A DNA stretch of 64,000 nt, taken from assembly GCA_019828595.1 (NCBI GenBank), contig JAHQRK010000034.1:1-64000 (forward strand), written 5' to 3'. The translations under genes were made by a program, and so were the position numbers. Below, piece after piece: positions 1 through 11,213 of this stretch. Source of the DNA: Aphanomyces cochlioides (Eukaryota > Oomycota > Saprolegniomycetes > Saprolegniales > Verrucalvaceae). The notes under the pieces were generated by a model. The model was not told the origin of the DNA and searched no databases. It saw nothing but the letters and a program-made list of their open reading frames with translations. How positions within the stretch are numbered: the stretch's first letter is position 1; every line of letters starts with the position of its first letter.

Positions 1-414
1 AGCCAATCAGAATCGAATATTTAACTAATTCACGCAAAACACACCCTAACACACCCTAATACACATGCAATTACTTTGGCCAATATTCGGTTCAACTTGG
101 CTTCAGTATGGTCAAATCGATTTGGAAATGTATTTGATTTTTGGTCGAAACTACAAATTTGACTGAAATTGACAATACAAATTTCAGTGAAAAAGACAAT
201 ACTACTCTGGAATTTTTTATATGCAGGTTTTTGTTCAAACCTCCAAACAACCCTCAATTTTCAGGAAACGACTGTGGATTGGGTATATTTTAGCAAATCA
301 AAGTGCATAGATTCCAATGGTTCTCGTTTCGCCAAAATCGGAGCAGTGGATCAGGAGAATCTGAATAGTGACCAACTCTATACTTTAATCAAGTCACCTT
401 CACTTGTCTTTGAG

Positions 415-1803
415 ATGAATATTGACAACATCCTCAACACTGAGCCTGTGCGACGCCGAGTCCTGACGAACGAGGAGCGCCGGGCTGTTATGCTACATCT
501 GCTCTCGATCAGCCATGATGGACGGCTACCACATGGCGCTCTCACAAAGACTGCTTCGATCTTTAAGACAAGCCAAGCCACGGTATCCCGCGTGTGGGAT
601 GCTGGAGTTGAATCATTACTCAACGGAGCGCCACACGCGATCGTCGACAGCAAGAAATCGAACTGCGGAAGGAAGCCGGTGGATCGGCAGGCCATCAAAT
701 CGAAAATCAAGACGATCCCTGTTCACAAGCGACGATCCTATCGATCTCTCGCAAAGCAAACCGGTGTTTCGCACACAACAATCCGTAAACTAGTGCGAGA
801 AGGTACAGTGAAGATTCGCAGTAGAACTCTCAAACCATCTCTAACAAAGAGTCATGAGCTTGCTAACCTCGAGTTCTGTATGTCAAATGTCGATAATCAA
901 CACTGGCGAATGAATTCAATGTACAATGTCGTCCACGTGGACGAAAAATGGTTCTGGATGGATGAACTCACTAAGCGAATCTACATATGTGATGACGTAG
1001 TTGTCGAAGACTTTGATCGCACCTGCCCCAACAAAAATGCTCGAACCAAAGTAATGTTCCTGTGTGCCCTTGCGCGCCCAAGACTCGTGAATGGGCTTTG
1101 GTTTGATGGGAAATTGGGGATCTGGCCTTTCGTTGAAGCTCTCCCTGCCAAGCGCTCTAGTCGAAATCGGCCGGCGGGAACAATTGAGACAAAATCGATC
1201 AGTGTGACACGAGAAGTCTATCGTGATTTTTGCATCAACAAAGTCCTTCCAGCCATTCGATCACGTTGGCCAGTTCCGTTTCGACACGAGAGAATCATTG
1301 TTCAGCATGATAACGCTTGAGCGCATGGTATTTGTGATGATTACTTTGATAGAGAGTGCAAGCGAGACGGTATGTAGAATGATGTAGAACTGGTGTGACT
1401 TATGAATAGTTACTATATAGGTTGGAATATAAGCTGGTCGTTCCAGCCACCAAAGAGTCCTGACCTAAATGTGTTGGACCTCGGTTTCTTTCGTTCTATT
1501 CAAACTCTACAATATGAAATCCAGTCGGACACCATTGAAGAGCTCATATCTGCCGTTATCGACGCTTATGCAGCCGTGCCAAGACAAACAGCCGACAACA
1601 TATTCGTCACATTGCAGAGTGTGATGATTCAAGTCATGGAGTGCCGTGGGAACAAGTTCAAGATGCGCCACTTGTACAAGGCAGGCATGAAATCATCGCC
1701 CGAGTCCTTAGATGTCGATCCACAACTGGTGCTCGATTGCCAAGACTTTCTTCTCGACGCTCAATTGACTAGCAAGATCGGCACACTTACAATCTCGAGC
1801 TAG
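415..1803 (+). pseudogene. Mariner 1 transposase, nonsense-broken (unit 1)
   Basis: Tc1/mariner-superfamily DDE transposase of the plant/stramenopile DD39D type. It begins with an HTH region (motif LTNEERRAVMLHLL), then VVHVDEKWFW with the first Asp, IIVQHDNA with the second, and SPDLNVLDLGFF with the third. The ATG at 415 is preferred over 169 because homology starts there. A typical 51-bp intron (1370-1420, GTATGT...ATATAG) joins the second- and third-Asp exons in frame. A TGA at 1318-1320 stands where family members have Arg in the D-N-A-R-x-H motif, so the protein ends before the third catalytic residue. Confidence 0.85.
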
Positions 1804-1889
1804 TAGTTCTAATGCATTGGAACATTGCGATGTGTGTGTCTCAATCCTTCATATATTTATTTCCACAATCGAACGACAAACCTGCATAT

Positions 1890-2686
1890 ATAAAATTCCA
1901 GAGTAGTACAGGTTTATTAATTTTTGAAGTGAGTTTACACAAGGACACACCTCTCCTGGACGTTGCTGCTAAAGAGACTATGGGATGTCTCAAGGACAAG
2001 ATGAAGGAAGAAATTGAGTACACTGGACGTGCAATGGATCTAGCTGGATCCCTATGTTGGCGTTGAAGGGTTATGCGTGGTTGTCTGCCGAAGACCGTGA
2101 TGTGGAATGACATTCCCAAAATGCTGAAGGAAACACCGTGACGGCATCGCATGTCAATGCTGAAAGAAGGAAGGAAACCAAGAAGCTTTCCAAGTTCTTT
2201 TCTGGGGCGGTGGGTGGTGAGTGCCCCTCATATTTCGACGACGACAAAATTCATGTCTTGGTGATCGTACCTGAACGTGTTGCGGTTCCTTCCGCACATT
2301 AGCCGCGCAAGAAGAGAAAAATCCAGAAGTTGGAGAATGAATTATCAGCTCCATCTTCGTGTGCGAAGGGTCGAGGAAAAACCAGTTGGATGTGTTGCCT
2401 CAAACAGTTTGATGGACAGATTGAATGCCATCGTCTTCCAACCTCCAACGAGAGATCTCTCCTTCCGCTTGTGCTTCTTCATGAAGTCTTTGCAACGTTT
2501 GAAAGCAATTGCAAAACTATTGATTTTGGCAAACCAGATTGTGATTTTTTCGTCGAGTTTTGCAATGCCATGTCCGATGGATATGAAGTCGAAGTGCCAC
2601 TTGCAGAGACGGCAGGAAACTGCTGGAAAGCTATTTGCCGTATGTCGATGCAAACTACGGGTTTATCCATCGACGAGATGTTTTAG
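1890..2686 (+). pseudogene. Crinkler (CRN) pseudogene fused to DHCR24 remnant (unit 1)
   Basis: Remnant of a CRN effector gene. Residues like PLLDVAAKETMGCLKDKMKEE (about 1950-2010) match the ubiquitin-like CRN header, but the first codons and ATG are missing, and several frame changes follow around 2045-2200. The canonical HVLVIVP junction motif is readable at about 2250-2275. The following domain (2330-2686) is homologous to the middle part of the kinase-type CRNs (motif ECHRLPTS). Reading ends where the sequence turns into DHCR24 intron and exon sequence. Unlike the K genes it has a run of six T at about 2545-2551. Confidence 0.75.
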
Positions 2687-3507
2687 ATACGTCAAGCTTG
2701 ACTACCATCCCGTGAAGTCTCTCGACAAAGCGTATGACGTATTGTGAAGCCGCAGCAAATGCGGAGGACAAGCATCACTTCGTCGAAGCTTTGATGTATA
2801 GCTTGAACAGCGGCGTGGTCATGACTGGTTCGATGGTCGACAAGCTTGAAAGTGGCAAGGTACGGAATTCTGTCGTTTGAAGTGAATTGACTCGTTTCCT
2901 AGCTGAACGCCATTGCAGATTCACGTCTTGGTTTTTCAAGCACGTCGAGTCCAAGTTGATTGCTTCCAAGCAGGATACGGAATAGGTTCCTCTCCGCGAC
3001 TTTTTCCATCGTCATTCACGGAGCATCCTTTGGGAAATTTAGGAAGACAAGTTCTGTCGTTGAAAGCGTCACTAGTTGAACGCGAAGTAAAGACCTATCT
3101 GTTGTGGATCTGTCCCTTCAAGCTCCTCCGGAGCCCGGTATGCTGAAGTCGTCGGAGGCAACTACGATGTTTGTCGATATTGGCACCGAACTTCATCCAA
3201 TTCACACGACACGCCGTGTGAAAAAGTGGTGCGTGAACAAAATGGGTACGTTATATTTGTGTCGATCTATTTGAAGTTAACTTGTCTCCTGTAGCTTCCA
3301 CATGCTCCACACCTGACGGAAGAAGAAATTGAAAGCATTTTTTGATCATTCATTGTACATCGAAATGCGCAAGATGTACGGATGCGATGGCGCATTTCCT
3401 CGCGTGTTTGGCAAGGTCCCGGGAATAATTTGACGCACTTCTGTCTTGTCAAACCTTTGGCATGTATATTGAACGCTTATGATTTCTTTTTTTATTCGAT
3501 GGACATG
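2687..3507 (+). pseudogene. DHCR24: DHCR24 pseudogene, exons 6-8 and 3' UTR (unit 1)
   Basis: Aligns by eye with exons 6, 7 and 8 of the intact gene at 60676-62604. It runs from the [12 protein letters not shown] motif through the [10 protein letters not shown] region to the REQNGY region and the terminal [16 protein letters not shown] region. Intron positions are recognisable (GTACGG...CCTAG near 2860-2893). Stop codons, a frameshift after AYDVL, and deletion of the middle of exon 7 (the WEIQDI to VFDRE part) make it non-functional. Confidence 0.85.
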
Positions 3508-3791
3508 GTTTCGCCAAGGCCATGTCCATGATGACTCAACCGAGCTGAATGAAATAGCCACTATGGTCGTGGTGATTACTATTACGGCGGCTCCTAAGCG
3601 CATAGAGCATTGCGAATTTTCGTTGAAACAATTCCCTTGAAGAAATTCATTCAACTCACACTTTAGTACTCGTATATCTTCGACGTAATATTGAAATCCC
3701 CCTCGAAATGTGAAGTTGACGAAGCCATGCGAGAAGTTTAACTCTCAGTGGAATACTACAAATAAACATGAAGCAGCATAAAAATTTGAAC
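3508..3791. other. Convergent 3' region between DHCR24 remnant and K1
   Basis: Non-coding stretch between two convergent genes, repeated in every arm and part A. It begins with a hairpin (ggacatgg...ccatgtcc, about 3497-3525) and includes an imperfect repeat related to the one at 54470-54610 (aatcaccac...tggctatttcat in reverse). No coding function is supported. Confidence 0.6.
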
Positions 3792-5502
3792 TTATTTCTT
3801 GTCCAACTTTGTCAGCAACTGATGGATCCACCACTCGTCGTGCTCAATCCGAAGAGGCTTGTTAGTCTGAGCCTCTGGCGGCCACGTAATGTCGGGATTC
3901 ATGAATGGCGGGTAACAAGTGTCCTTTCCAGACCAGTCGAAATCAATCAACACCACACGATCCTTGGCGTAGTCCCATAAGATGTTGGCGTCACGAAGAT
4001 CCCCATGAACAAGCTTGGCAGCTGCCAGTCGATTTTTCATCTCCAGCACCTGCCGACGAATGACTGTTGCATCGACTTTTGCATCGGTCAAAGCTTTCGA
4101 AATCGGTTTGAGCTTAAGTTTCTCCATCCCAACGAAAATCCACTTGCTAGGAAGGACTTCAAAGTCTAACAATCTTGGAGCAAATTCGTGACCTGCACAA
4201 TACTCGTGGACTTCCCTTCCATATTGCTTTGCAAACTTGACAACAACTTCAACGTCATGGCCAGATTGGACAACCATGGCAGAAAACACATAACGTTCCA
4301 ACTGTTTGCAGTACCGGATGTTGACCTTCTCGCCGCCAATCACAGCTGAATCATGGTACGGAAATCTACTTCGATTTAAATCACGCGAAGCGACATATTG
4401 GGAACTGGTCAGGTCTCGCAACGCAGCTTTCAAAGACGCACATACACGGACTCCCGTCGTCATCAGTCCAACATTGTCGAAGAAAAGCAACGGAACACTC
4501 GTCACAAGAGGTTCGCACAGAGCATACTCATCAGTAACGTTGACAATACCAAATACGCTCAGAAGCGGACCACAAATGTCCAACAAATAGCATGGCAAGA
4601 CACGATCAACCGGCATGGGCAAATGCTTGACGTAATACGCGATATTTTGCATCGTCGGGTCGCCACCTCCATCTCCTTTTTGAACTTTGACTTCCAAGTT
4701 CAGCAATGACCTGTTGTCAAAAATAAAGGATCCGTCTGAAGTAGAATTGTCGACTTGGGCTGCAACCATGCTTGCACCACGAGGGCAATCAGAAAGCAAA
4801 TAGCGTCCTAGTGTATTCAGTGCCGCCTTTGTAAGTGTTTCTTCTTTATCATGCACACCGGATACGGCATCGCAAAACTCGACGAAAAATCACAATCTGG
4901 CTTGCCAAAATGAATAGTTTTGCAATTGCTTTCAAATTTTGCAAAGGTTTCATGAAGCAGCACAAGTGGAATGAGAGATCTCTTGTCGGAAGTTGGAAGA
5001 CGATGGCATTCAATAACTCCATCAAACTCTTTGAGCCGAAAAATCCAACTATTGGGTCCTTGACGCTTCGCAAATGAAGCTGGAGCTGATAATATATTCG
5101 CAAAGTCCTCGAGTTTTCGCTTCTTGCTCGGCTGATGATCTGAAGGAACTGCAACACGTTCAGGTACGACCACCAAGATATGAAGTTGGTCTTGACCAGG
5201 GGGGGACGTCAATGCCTTAGCAAGTGTAGAAAACGGATTCATTTTGTTTGCTTTGACCAAGTATTCCTGTATTTCATCGGTGTCTCGCCCTCCATCAACC
5301 GTTCAACAAGCGGACTCGTCGATTCTAACCACACTTTATCCTTCACCGCCAAATAAAGCTGTATCATATCGGCGTCGCAATGGATTGTGTGTGACTTTTT
5401 TTCCTTGATCTTGTCCTTGAGATCGCCCACAGTCTCATTAGCAGCAATGTGCACAGGGAAAGGTGTTCTCTCGCCGACGACAAGACAGAACAAAGTCAGC
5501 AT
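3792..5502 (-). pseudogene. Kinase-type Crinkler K1 (unit 1, part A), frame-broken
   Basis: CRN effector gene read from the ATG at 5502. The header has motif LYLAVKD and a DxxWLES element, followed by the LHILVVVPE junction, a basic patch resembling a nuclear signal (KKRK), the ECHRLPTS middle domain, then a 354-codon C-terminal frame (4856 to 3792). The C-terminal part has an EVK...Q stretch suggesting a PD-(D/E)XK nuclease fold (residues 55-75). It also has a protein-kinase-like module: VVVKF Lys207, HGDLRDAN with Asp286 and Asn291, IDFD with Asp305. CRNs are translocated host-nucleus effectors. Breaks: one G fewer than the other copies near 5280 splits the header, and a run of five A (about 4885) shifts the C-terminal frame. 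Its junction tract is 7 G. Confidence 0.8.
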
Positions 5503-6029
5503 ACTATTGTGGTTTTAATAAAAGAAAGTGGAGTCGTGCGGAATAAATTTTGACGCAAGCAAATTGACGTATACAAATTTCAAGTGAAAAGGAATTGAAT
5601 GCTTCGAACATGTTTTTCAAACATTTAAAACGTTTGAAATTACACTATTTAACGTTCATGATCGAGAAAATGCTTGCGTAAACATTAAATAGTGTATGCG
5701 TCAATTAATTGAAACATTTTCAAAACATACCAAATTTCCAGTTGTGGACCCAATCGACAATACCTCTGTTCAATAATTCTTGCAAGTATCAATTTTTTGT
5801 CATATTGAAATCAATATTTGAAAATATTCGAAAGTAGAGGTATTTGCTTGTACAGGAAAGTTTGACGATTTTTTGGCACAGATATGTAGAGGAAAAGCAA
5901 TTTAATTTCACCACAAAAACTACATACAATCTCCCATATAATAAATTTTTACCGTTCTAAGTGACAGTGGTACAATGTACTCATATAAGTGAACGCTTTA
6001 CCCATCAAATTGCTCCACCCATTTTCGAG
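5503..6029. other. AT-rich intergenic stretch between K1 and mariner 2
   Basis: No gene seen. It contains an inverted repeat, acactattta at about 5640 and taaatagtgt at about 5683, and many A/T runs. The usual CRN leader is absent upstream of K1, so K1 and K4 have a different 5' flank from the other CRN copies. The same sequence lies at 28179-28705. Confidence 0.6.
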
Positions 6030-7525
6030 ATGGCCCCCAACAAGACCAACTTAACTGACGAGGAGCGTCAAGCAGTTCTCCACCATTTGCTGACAGTCGT
6101 CCGTCCAGACGGAACTCTTCCTCGTGGGGCACTAAAGAACGTTGCGAAAGTTTGATCGTTCGATTGAGACGATCTCCCGAATTTGGCGTCGAGGTGAGTA
6201 CTCGGCGAATTCCGTCATTTTGTGTAAAAATGTCTTCCGCCGCAACAAGAATGCGGGACGCAAACCAAGTCATGACATCAAGGAACTGCGTGAACGGCTT
6301 TTTAGTATACCAGCGTTAGATCGAACCACTCTCCGTGAATTCGCAGGGGCACTTGTCATGCCGTTGTCGACGTTGCACTGGTTGGTCATGAGGTCCATCA
6401 TATTTTGACTTTTTGCGTCTAGTTACGACAAGCGTGGCCTTGTTATCAAACACAGGAGTCATATCAAGCCAAAGTTGACAGAGGCCAATAAGTATGCCCG
6501 TTTAAAGTGGTCTGCGGACATGCTAAGGCAATCCAATGATACATACCAAGTCTGCGACTTGATGGATGTTGTGCACGTGGACGAAAGTGGTTTTTCATGA
6601 CCCGGGTGAAATGCAATGTGTACCTCGTTCCTGGTGAGACCCCGCCCCAGCGTACAACGAAATCGAAACGATTTATCACTAAAGTCATGTTCCTCTCGGC
6701 CGTAGCAAGACCAAGGTGGGACAATGCCTCGAAACAATGGTTTGACGGAAAAATTGGGACTTGGAGCTTTACTGAAGTCGTGCCTGCATTGCGATCCTCT
6801 CAAAATCGTGAGCGTGGTTCTTTTGTGACGAAACCTTTGAATGTTACCCAAGATGTCTATCGGAGTATGCTTATCAATAAAGTCTTCCCAGCTATCAAGG
6901 CTAAATGGCCTGCAGAAGAAAGTCGAACCATATTTGTCCAACAGGACAACGCAAGGCCGCATGTTGCTGCCAACGATCCCTTGGTGCACTCTCATGGGTG
7001 TGCAGATGGATGGAATATTTGCTTGAAGTGCCAACCCCCGAATTCACCGGATCTCAACGTTCTTGACCTTGGATTTTTTTGCTCTTTACAAACACTTGCG
7101 TCTCGTGTTCGGTGCAAAACGATTGATGTATTGATTGCCGCTGTATTCCAAGCGTGGGATGCGATTGAGCACGACAAGTTGACGCGAAACTTTGCTACAC
7201 TGCAGAGCTGTATTGTCGAAATATTGCGTGCAAGTGGTGACAATAACTACAAAATACCGAACATGGGCAAGACGGCGTTGATGAAGTCGGGCTGCCTCCC
7301 AGAAGATTCGAATGTCCAAGTGATTTGGCTGAAAGGAGTTTAGCGGCCTTGGAAGTTGAGGAGCAAGAAACTTGGTTTGAAGCATTGGCGGCAGAAGTCG
7401 AAACTTCTATGGAGCTGGCCAATCTGTGCAACGCAATCGACAACCTTCGAATGACTTCTCTTGATGATGAAGACGGTGGTGACGATGTTGAATGGACATG
7501 CGACCTTCCATTGATGCAAGATTAA
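6030..7525 (+). pseudogene. Mariner 2 transposase, frameshifted (unit 1)
   Basis: Second DD39D mariner family, clearly different from mariner 1. It has an N-terminal HTH region (TNLTDEERQAVLHHLL, from ATG 6030), VVHVDE with the first Asp, IFVQQDNARPHV with the second and SPDLNVLDLGFF with the third, 39 residues apart. A probable short intron ends at TCTAG near 6421. Compared with unit 2 it lacks one A near 6585 and one A near 7306, shifting frame inside the catalytic core and before the C-terminal tail. A frame break near 6150 (gcgaaagtttga) is shared by both units. Confidence 0.83.
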
Positions 7526-7672
7526 TTACCACTTGAGTACACACTGCATTTCATTGAATAATATTGATTGAAAAGAATGATCTGAGTGAAATCTTATTGG
7601 ATAGCTGAAAATTATATAGCCAATCAAAAACACGAAAATGATAAACTTGCAAGAATTACTGAACAGAGGTAG

Positions 7673-7768
7673 TATTTGGAAATGAACATCAGTTGGAAAC
7701 TCACTTTGAAATTTAGTAAACCTGCACAACAGAATACTGTAAAAACTTATATGAACAATATCTCCAGG
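7673..7768 (+). repeat. Orphan CRN leader module (unit 1)
   Basis: About 95 bp running from tttggaaatgaacatcagtt to gaacaatatctccagg, the same sequence that lies directly upstream of the CRN genes but in inverted sense and with no CRN header attached. It contains ctgcacaacagaatactgta. It marks a past CRN 5' end at this position. The unit 2 copy is at about 30352-30447. Confidence 0.7.
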
Positions 7769-7803
7769 GGTTGCAGGAAACATTGATACAATAGCTATCG
7801 GTT

Positions 7804-8591
7804 TCAATTGATTTTGTGGTTTATCGAGTACAGAGGTGACTCATGCTTAATTGCTACCTGAGTAACGTTAACCACAGCATAGAAGCAAGATGGATGAAGA
7901 TTGATTTCATGGCGAAATGCAGTGCGCAGGACATTAAAGTTCTTCAGTCGAGCATTCGCAGTTTCATGTCGTGCCATGACAGCCTTTTGGGCGACAGCTG
8001 ATTGAGGGTGGTATCTTGGGTTTATAAAATATGCCCGATCCATATAACCCTTGTCAGCAAGGGTCATCTCGCCAGGACTCACGGCATGCACATACGCATC
8101 TCGGGCTAGTGTAAGGTCTGACCATTGTCCGCATGGCTTCCCTCCATTGACCCAATCTATGTGACCAGTTCGGATACAGATTCCAACCTCGTATCTAACA
8201 CCAGCCCTATTGAGCTTGTGCGACCACCACTTGGAGTCAAAAGGAAATGGCCCTTGAATTGGACAGTCAGTGCCGTCCAAGGAGTCAAAAAGTTTTGCAC
8301 CGATTGGAGCACCATCAAAACGATTATTGAAAAGAATATAATCATTTCATTTATTTATTATCTTAACAATGATCTTACCTCTGGCATCACCTCAAGAGCT
8401 CCTATGTATACCCATGACCACTTTCTGAATGTCTTTTCATCAACATTTGCCATCGCTGCATGGACGTGCTCTGTGCTGTACACCTTAAGAAACATCAAAG
8501 CCCAGAGTAAGTGTTGGCGTTGGCCGCCATGAGGATGGGGATGGAGCTTGCGCCAGAGTGTGGCGCAGATAAATGGCGTTGCACCGAACAA
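7804..8591 (-). pseudogene. Harbinger-like DDE transposase (unit 1)
   Basis: The 158-codon frame ending at 7804 shows a PIF/Harbinger-type (DDE_Tnp_4-like) nuclease: DGTDCPI with the first Asp, TLADKGYMDR with the second, and ARHETANARLKNFNVL with the Glu. The frame continues upstream of 8280 through RFDGAPIG. An N-terminal piece (8591-8358, LWALMFLKVYS) ends at a good GTAAG donor, but no clean acceptor is visible, so the two parts may be exons or a decayed fusion. Such transposases cut and paste their own element. Confidence 0.75.
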
Positions 8592-9299
8592 AGCAACAAA
8601 ACGTCGCTAATTGGCTCGATTCATGGTCATGCAGCCTAGTATAGGCATTGCCGCTGCTCAAATGAGTGCTTCAGGCCTCGGCATCAAAATTTGGAATTGA
8701 ATATCAGACATCGATCATGAAAACGCGCGAGAATCTTCCCTTTTAAGTGCGATATTTAGCCCCGAGAGTTTTCTTAAGATAGTTCCAGACATTTTCAGAC
8801 ATTTCAGAACATCAAGGTTTATCGTAAGTTTGACGTCAATCAAACTTTGAAGCCACTTTTCTCATAGAAGGATCATCTGTAGGAGACCATCCGGGGTTGA
8901 ATTTTATCTACTGAATTATATCTTTAAGAATCAATCAACAGCGCAGATTTATAGACAATGCATTAAGAGATATTCTTAATCGAAATTCGATATTTTTGGA
9001 AAAATGCCGAATTTTCGTGATTTTGAATGCCTCTATTATGTTGTTTATGCATGCTAAATTCTCCATATGGGGCTCTAATGACCGCAGCTCTCTCTAGAAT
9101 CCTCAGACCATAAAGCGAACAGCAGAAATTATCTACAAGACGAAGAAATTGACCCTCAAACATGATCATATTTAGGTTAAACACAGTGTACTTATATAAA
9201 ACCTATTTTGACCATTTTGAACATCTTAAAATTTCTTAAAATATCTAGAGTAATTCCTCAAGAACTTTTCAGATATTTGTACTTAAATGGGATTTTTAG
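8592..9299. other. AT-rich stretch without recognised gene (unit 1)
   Basis: About 700 bp between the Harbinger-like gene and the 277-codon gene, repeated at 31271-31978. Several short ttctta/gacatttcag repeats are seen (8770-8815). It might be part of the same transposon as its neighbours, but terminal repeats were not found. Confidence 0.5.
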
Positions 9300-10133
9300 A
9301 TGCTTGTTCACAAAATTTTGAATAGCATGGCTCCACGGTGGACCAAAGGCTCCGAGGCACAACTCCATCTCGAATCACTCTTCGACGATCATACTATCAC
9401 TTCACGCACAAAGGCTTCCGAGGCGTACAATCTCAGTCCCCTCTTTCACGATTACAACTTTGCTGCCTTTCAGAAGCACTTCGACTCCACCGCAAAAATG
9501 AAATTCGGCTCTTTTGGTCGATCAGGTACCATATTTTTCCTTACAAAGTTGTCAGCTTCTACCATAGGAAAACGAAAGGCTAATGTTGTAATGGAACAAG
9601 ATGAATGTATTCCTTTTGTCAATGGAAAGAGCATTGGCTCGGACAAAGAAGTCGAAAAACATGAAGTGTCAAGTCGCGATATGGTCAATGTTTCGAGGCC
9701 CGAATGCTTGGTTGGCGAGTTTTACGACTACGTAAAACGTGAAAACAACGCAATTGTTGTGTTGTTGATTCCAACCGGCGCAAGAGGAACTTGCGAAATT
9801 GATGCGAACGATTTGTCAATCTTGCGCGTGCGATGGGAATGGACACCCAACACATGCAAATCTCAATTATTGTTTGAAAAAGAAATGGCGACCCCGAGCC
9901 ACCGTACATTTGCCAAAGTTGCTGGGCTGCAAAAAGCGTACGAAAATGTTTGCGGTAAGAATGGCGCTCCTCCCATCACTGAGGTTGCGATTCAACTACC
10001 GTTTATTGTTCGTGTGCAAAAGGAGTGCATGAAAGTGACTAACTTTGAAGGCGCGGCTCCAAAGATGGTTGTCGAACTTGTGGCAGAAACAGGAACTCAC
10101 AACTCTGAGCTTATTTCTGAGTTTACATTTTAA
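9300..10133 (+). CDS. Hypothetical protein next to Harbinger-like transposase (unit 1)
   Basis: A 277-codon open frame not assigned to a known family. The N-terminus (residues 10-60) has a WTKGSEAQLHLESLF helix-like segment with an acidic/basic pattern like a small DNA-binding domain. Residues 75-90 can be read instead as a 42-bp in-frame intron (GTACC...CATAG, 9526-9567), similar in size to other introns here. No signal peptide or membrane segment. Divergent placement beside the Harbinger-like gene fits the second (accessory) protein of such elements, but this is inference. Confidence 0.55.
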   Translation: MLVHKILNSMAPRWTKGSEAQLHLESLFDDHTITSRTKASEAYNLSPLFHDYNFAAFQKHFDSTAKMKFGSFGRSGTIFFLTKLSASTIGKRKANVVMEQDECIPFVNGKSIGSDKEVEKHEVSSRDMVNVSRPECLVGEFYDYVKRENNAIVVLLIPTGARGTCEIDANDLSILRVRWEWTPNTCKSQLLFEKEMATPSHRTFAKVAGLQKAYENVCGKNGAPPITEVAIQLPFIVRVQKECMKVTNFEGAAPKMVVELVAETGTHNSELISEFTF

Positions 10134-10469
10134 ATGATAAAAACTAGTCTTATTTTTGAGATGCTTCAGTTCTTATCTTGAAAATGCTATCTCGATGGTT
10201 GAAGTCAAGGTAATGAGCTGGCATGCGCTTTCCCGCATCTCCCAGGTTCCTCAGACCTTTGAAACAAACAGTGAGCATGCGATTTATTAACAGTCGTCGA
10301 AGGCATCGAGGGTATATGAGGACCCGGAATACAAAAGTGTCTTCCTTACCATTTTCACTTTTTGAGAAAATCAAGTTCAAAGACAATGGATTCTTTCTTT
10401 TGTCGTCTCAATACTTTGGAGAAAAACGAAAACAATACTTTCTGTAAAAAACACCCTTGACTTGTAAGA

Positions 10470-11039
10470 ATGGACTTGGACCACCCAACGCAAGTCGACG
10501 CTACCGCGACAGAATCGCAAAACGTGACCATGGAAAGGGTTCCTGCAAGAGCAGCGGCTCTCTCAACAACGCCATGCTGTTCTCAAAACTATATGCTTGG
10601 GAATGAGGGCGATATTATGAAGTTCTTAGCCTCAATAGAGTCTTTTGACAAGCCTCAGTTCAATGCCTGCTTACACACTGCACTTGCTTTATGCCCTACG
10701 ATCGACGCAGAAATCGAAGGGAAGCGAAAAAGAGGGAAAGGAATTCGATCAAGTCATGTCTATGCTGTTCCGTTTGTCGGCATTGTGTGTAGAATGGCGT
10801 TCCTGGAGTTGTTTGCTATTTCAACTACAAAACTAACTGCTGTGAGATCCCACATCCAAGAAGGTTCCTTGTTGGCTCCAATTCATCGAAATGTTGGCAA
10901 CTCAAACAGCTCTGTCATTGACGTGCCTCTTTTAGTGGAATGGTTCGTTGAATTCTCTGGCAGTATTGGTGAATACGTACCTTTGACATTGCGAGTTCGT
11001 GAACGAAAAAACGGTGTGCAAACGTCAACTTGTCGATGA
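10470..11039 (+). CDS. Protein of the 1222-bp TIR element (unit 1)
   Basis: A 189-codon frame inside the TIR element. Residues 95-150 (VCRMAFLELFAISTTKL and following HRNVGNSNSS) resemble the N-terminal recognition region of some eukaryotic DDE transposases that have a C..F....IS...L....G...P..H pattern. No catalytic triad is visible, so this is probably a truncated transposase. Function not established. Confidence 0.5.
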   Translation: MDLDHPTQVDATATESQNVTMERVPARAAALSTTPCCSQNYMLGNEGDIMKFLASIESFDKPQFNACLHTALALCPTIDAEIEGKRKRGKGIRSSHVYAVPFVGIVCRMAFLELFAISTTKLTAVRSHIQEGSLLAPIHRNVGNSNSSVIDVPLLVEWFVEFSGSIGEYVPLTLRVRERKNGVQTSTCR

Positions 11040-11096
11040 GCAGGAAGAGGCAGAAGTGTTTATGTTGTGACTTGATCAATCATAGCTCAGCCTCTG

Positions 11097-11213
11097 GAAA
11101 TCAAAATCAGCCTTATTGGTCACACAGTAAATCAAAAAATGTCTTATTGCCATGCTGTAAATCAAAATCCGTCTTAATGACACCACGGAAATCAAAATCA
11201 ACCTTAATGACAA
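11097..11213 (+). repeat. Degenerate tandem repeat of about 33 bp inside the TIR element
   Basis: Roughly 3.5 copies of a period near 33 bp with the core aaatcaaaatc...cttaatgac. The same array is at 33776-33892. Confidence 0.7.

Noticed and set aside
378..710. Minus-strand frame of 110 codons opposite mariner 1
   Set aside because: Antisense shadow of the transposase HTH region, no domain of its own.
4306..4709. Plus-strand frames of 94 and 103 codons opposite K1, conserved in all copies
   Set aside because: Conserved only because the copies are nearly identical; antisense to the kinase-type CRN, with no recognisable domain.
8157..8345. Frame of 62 codons upstream of the Harbinger-like domain as a separate gene
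   Set aside because: It overlaps the transposase frame in another phase and reads through AT-rich sequence that is probably intron or decay.
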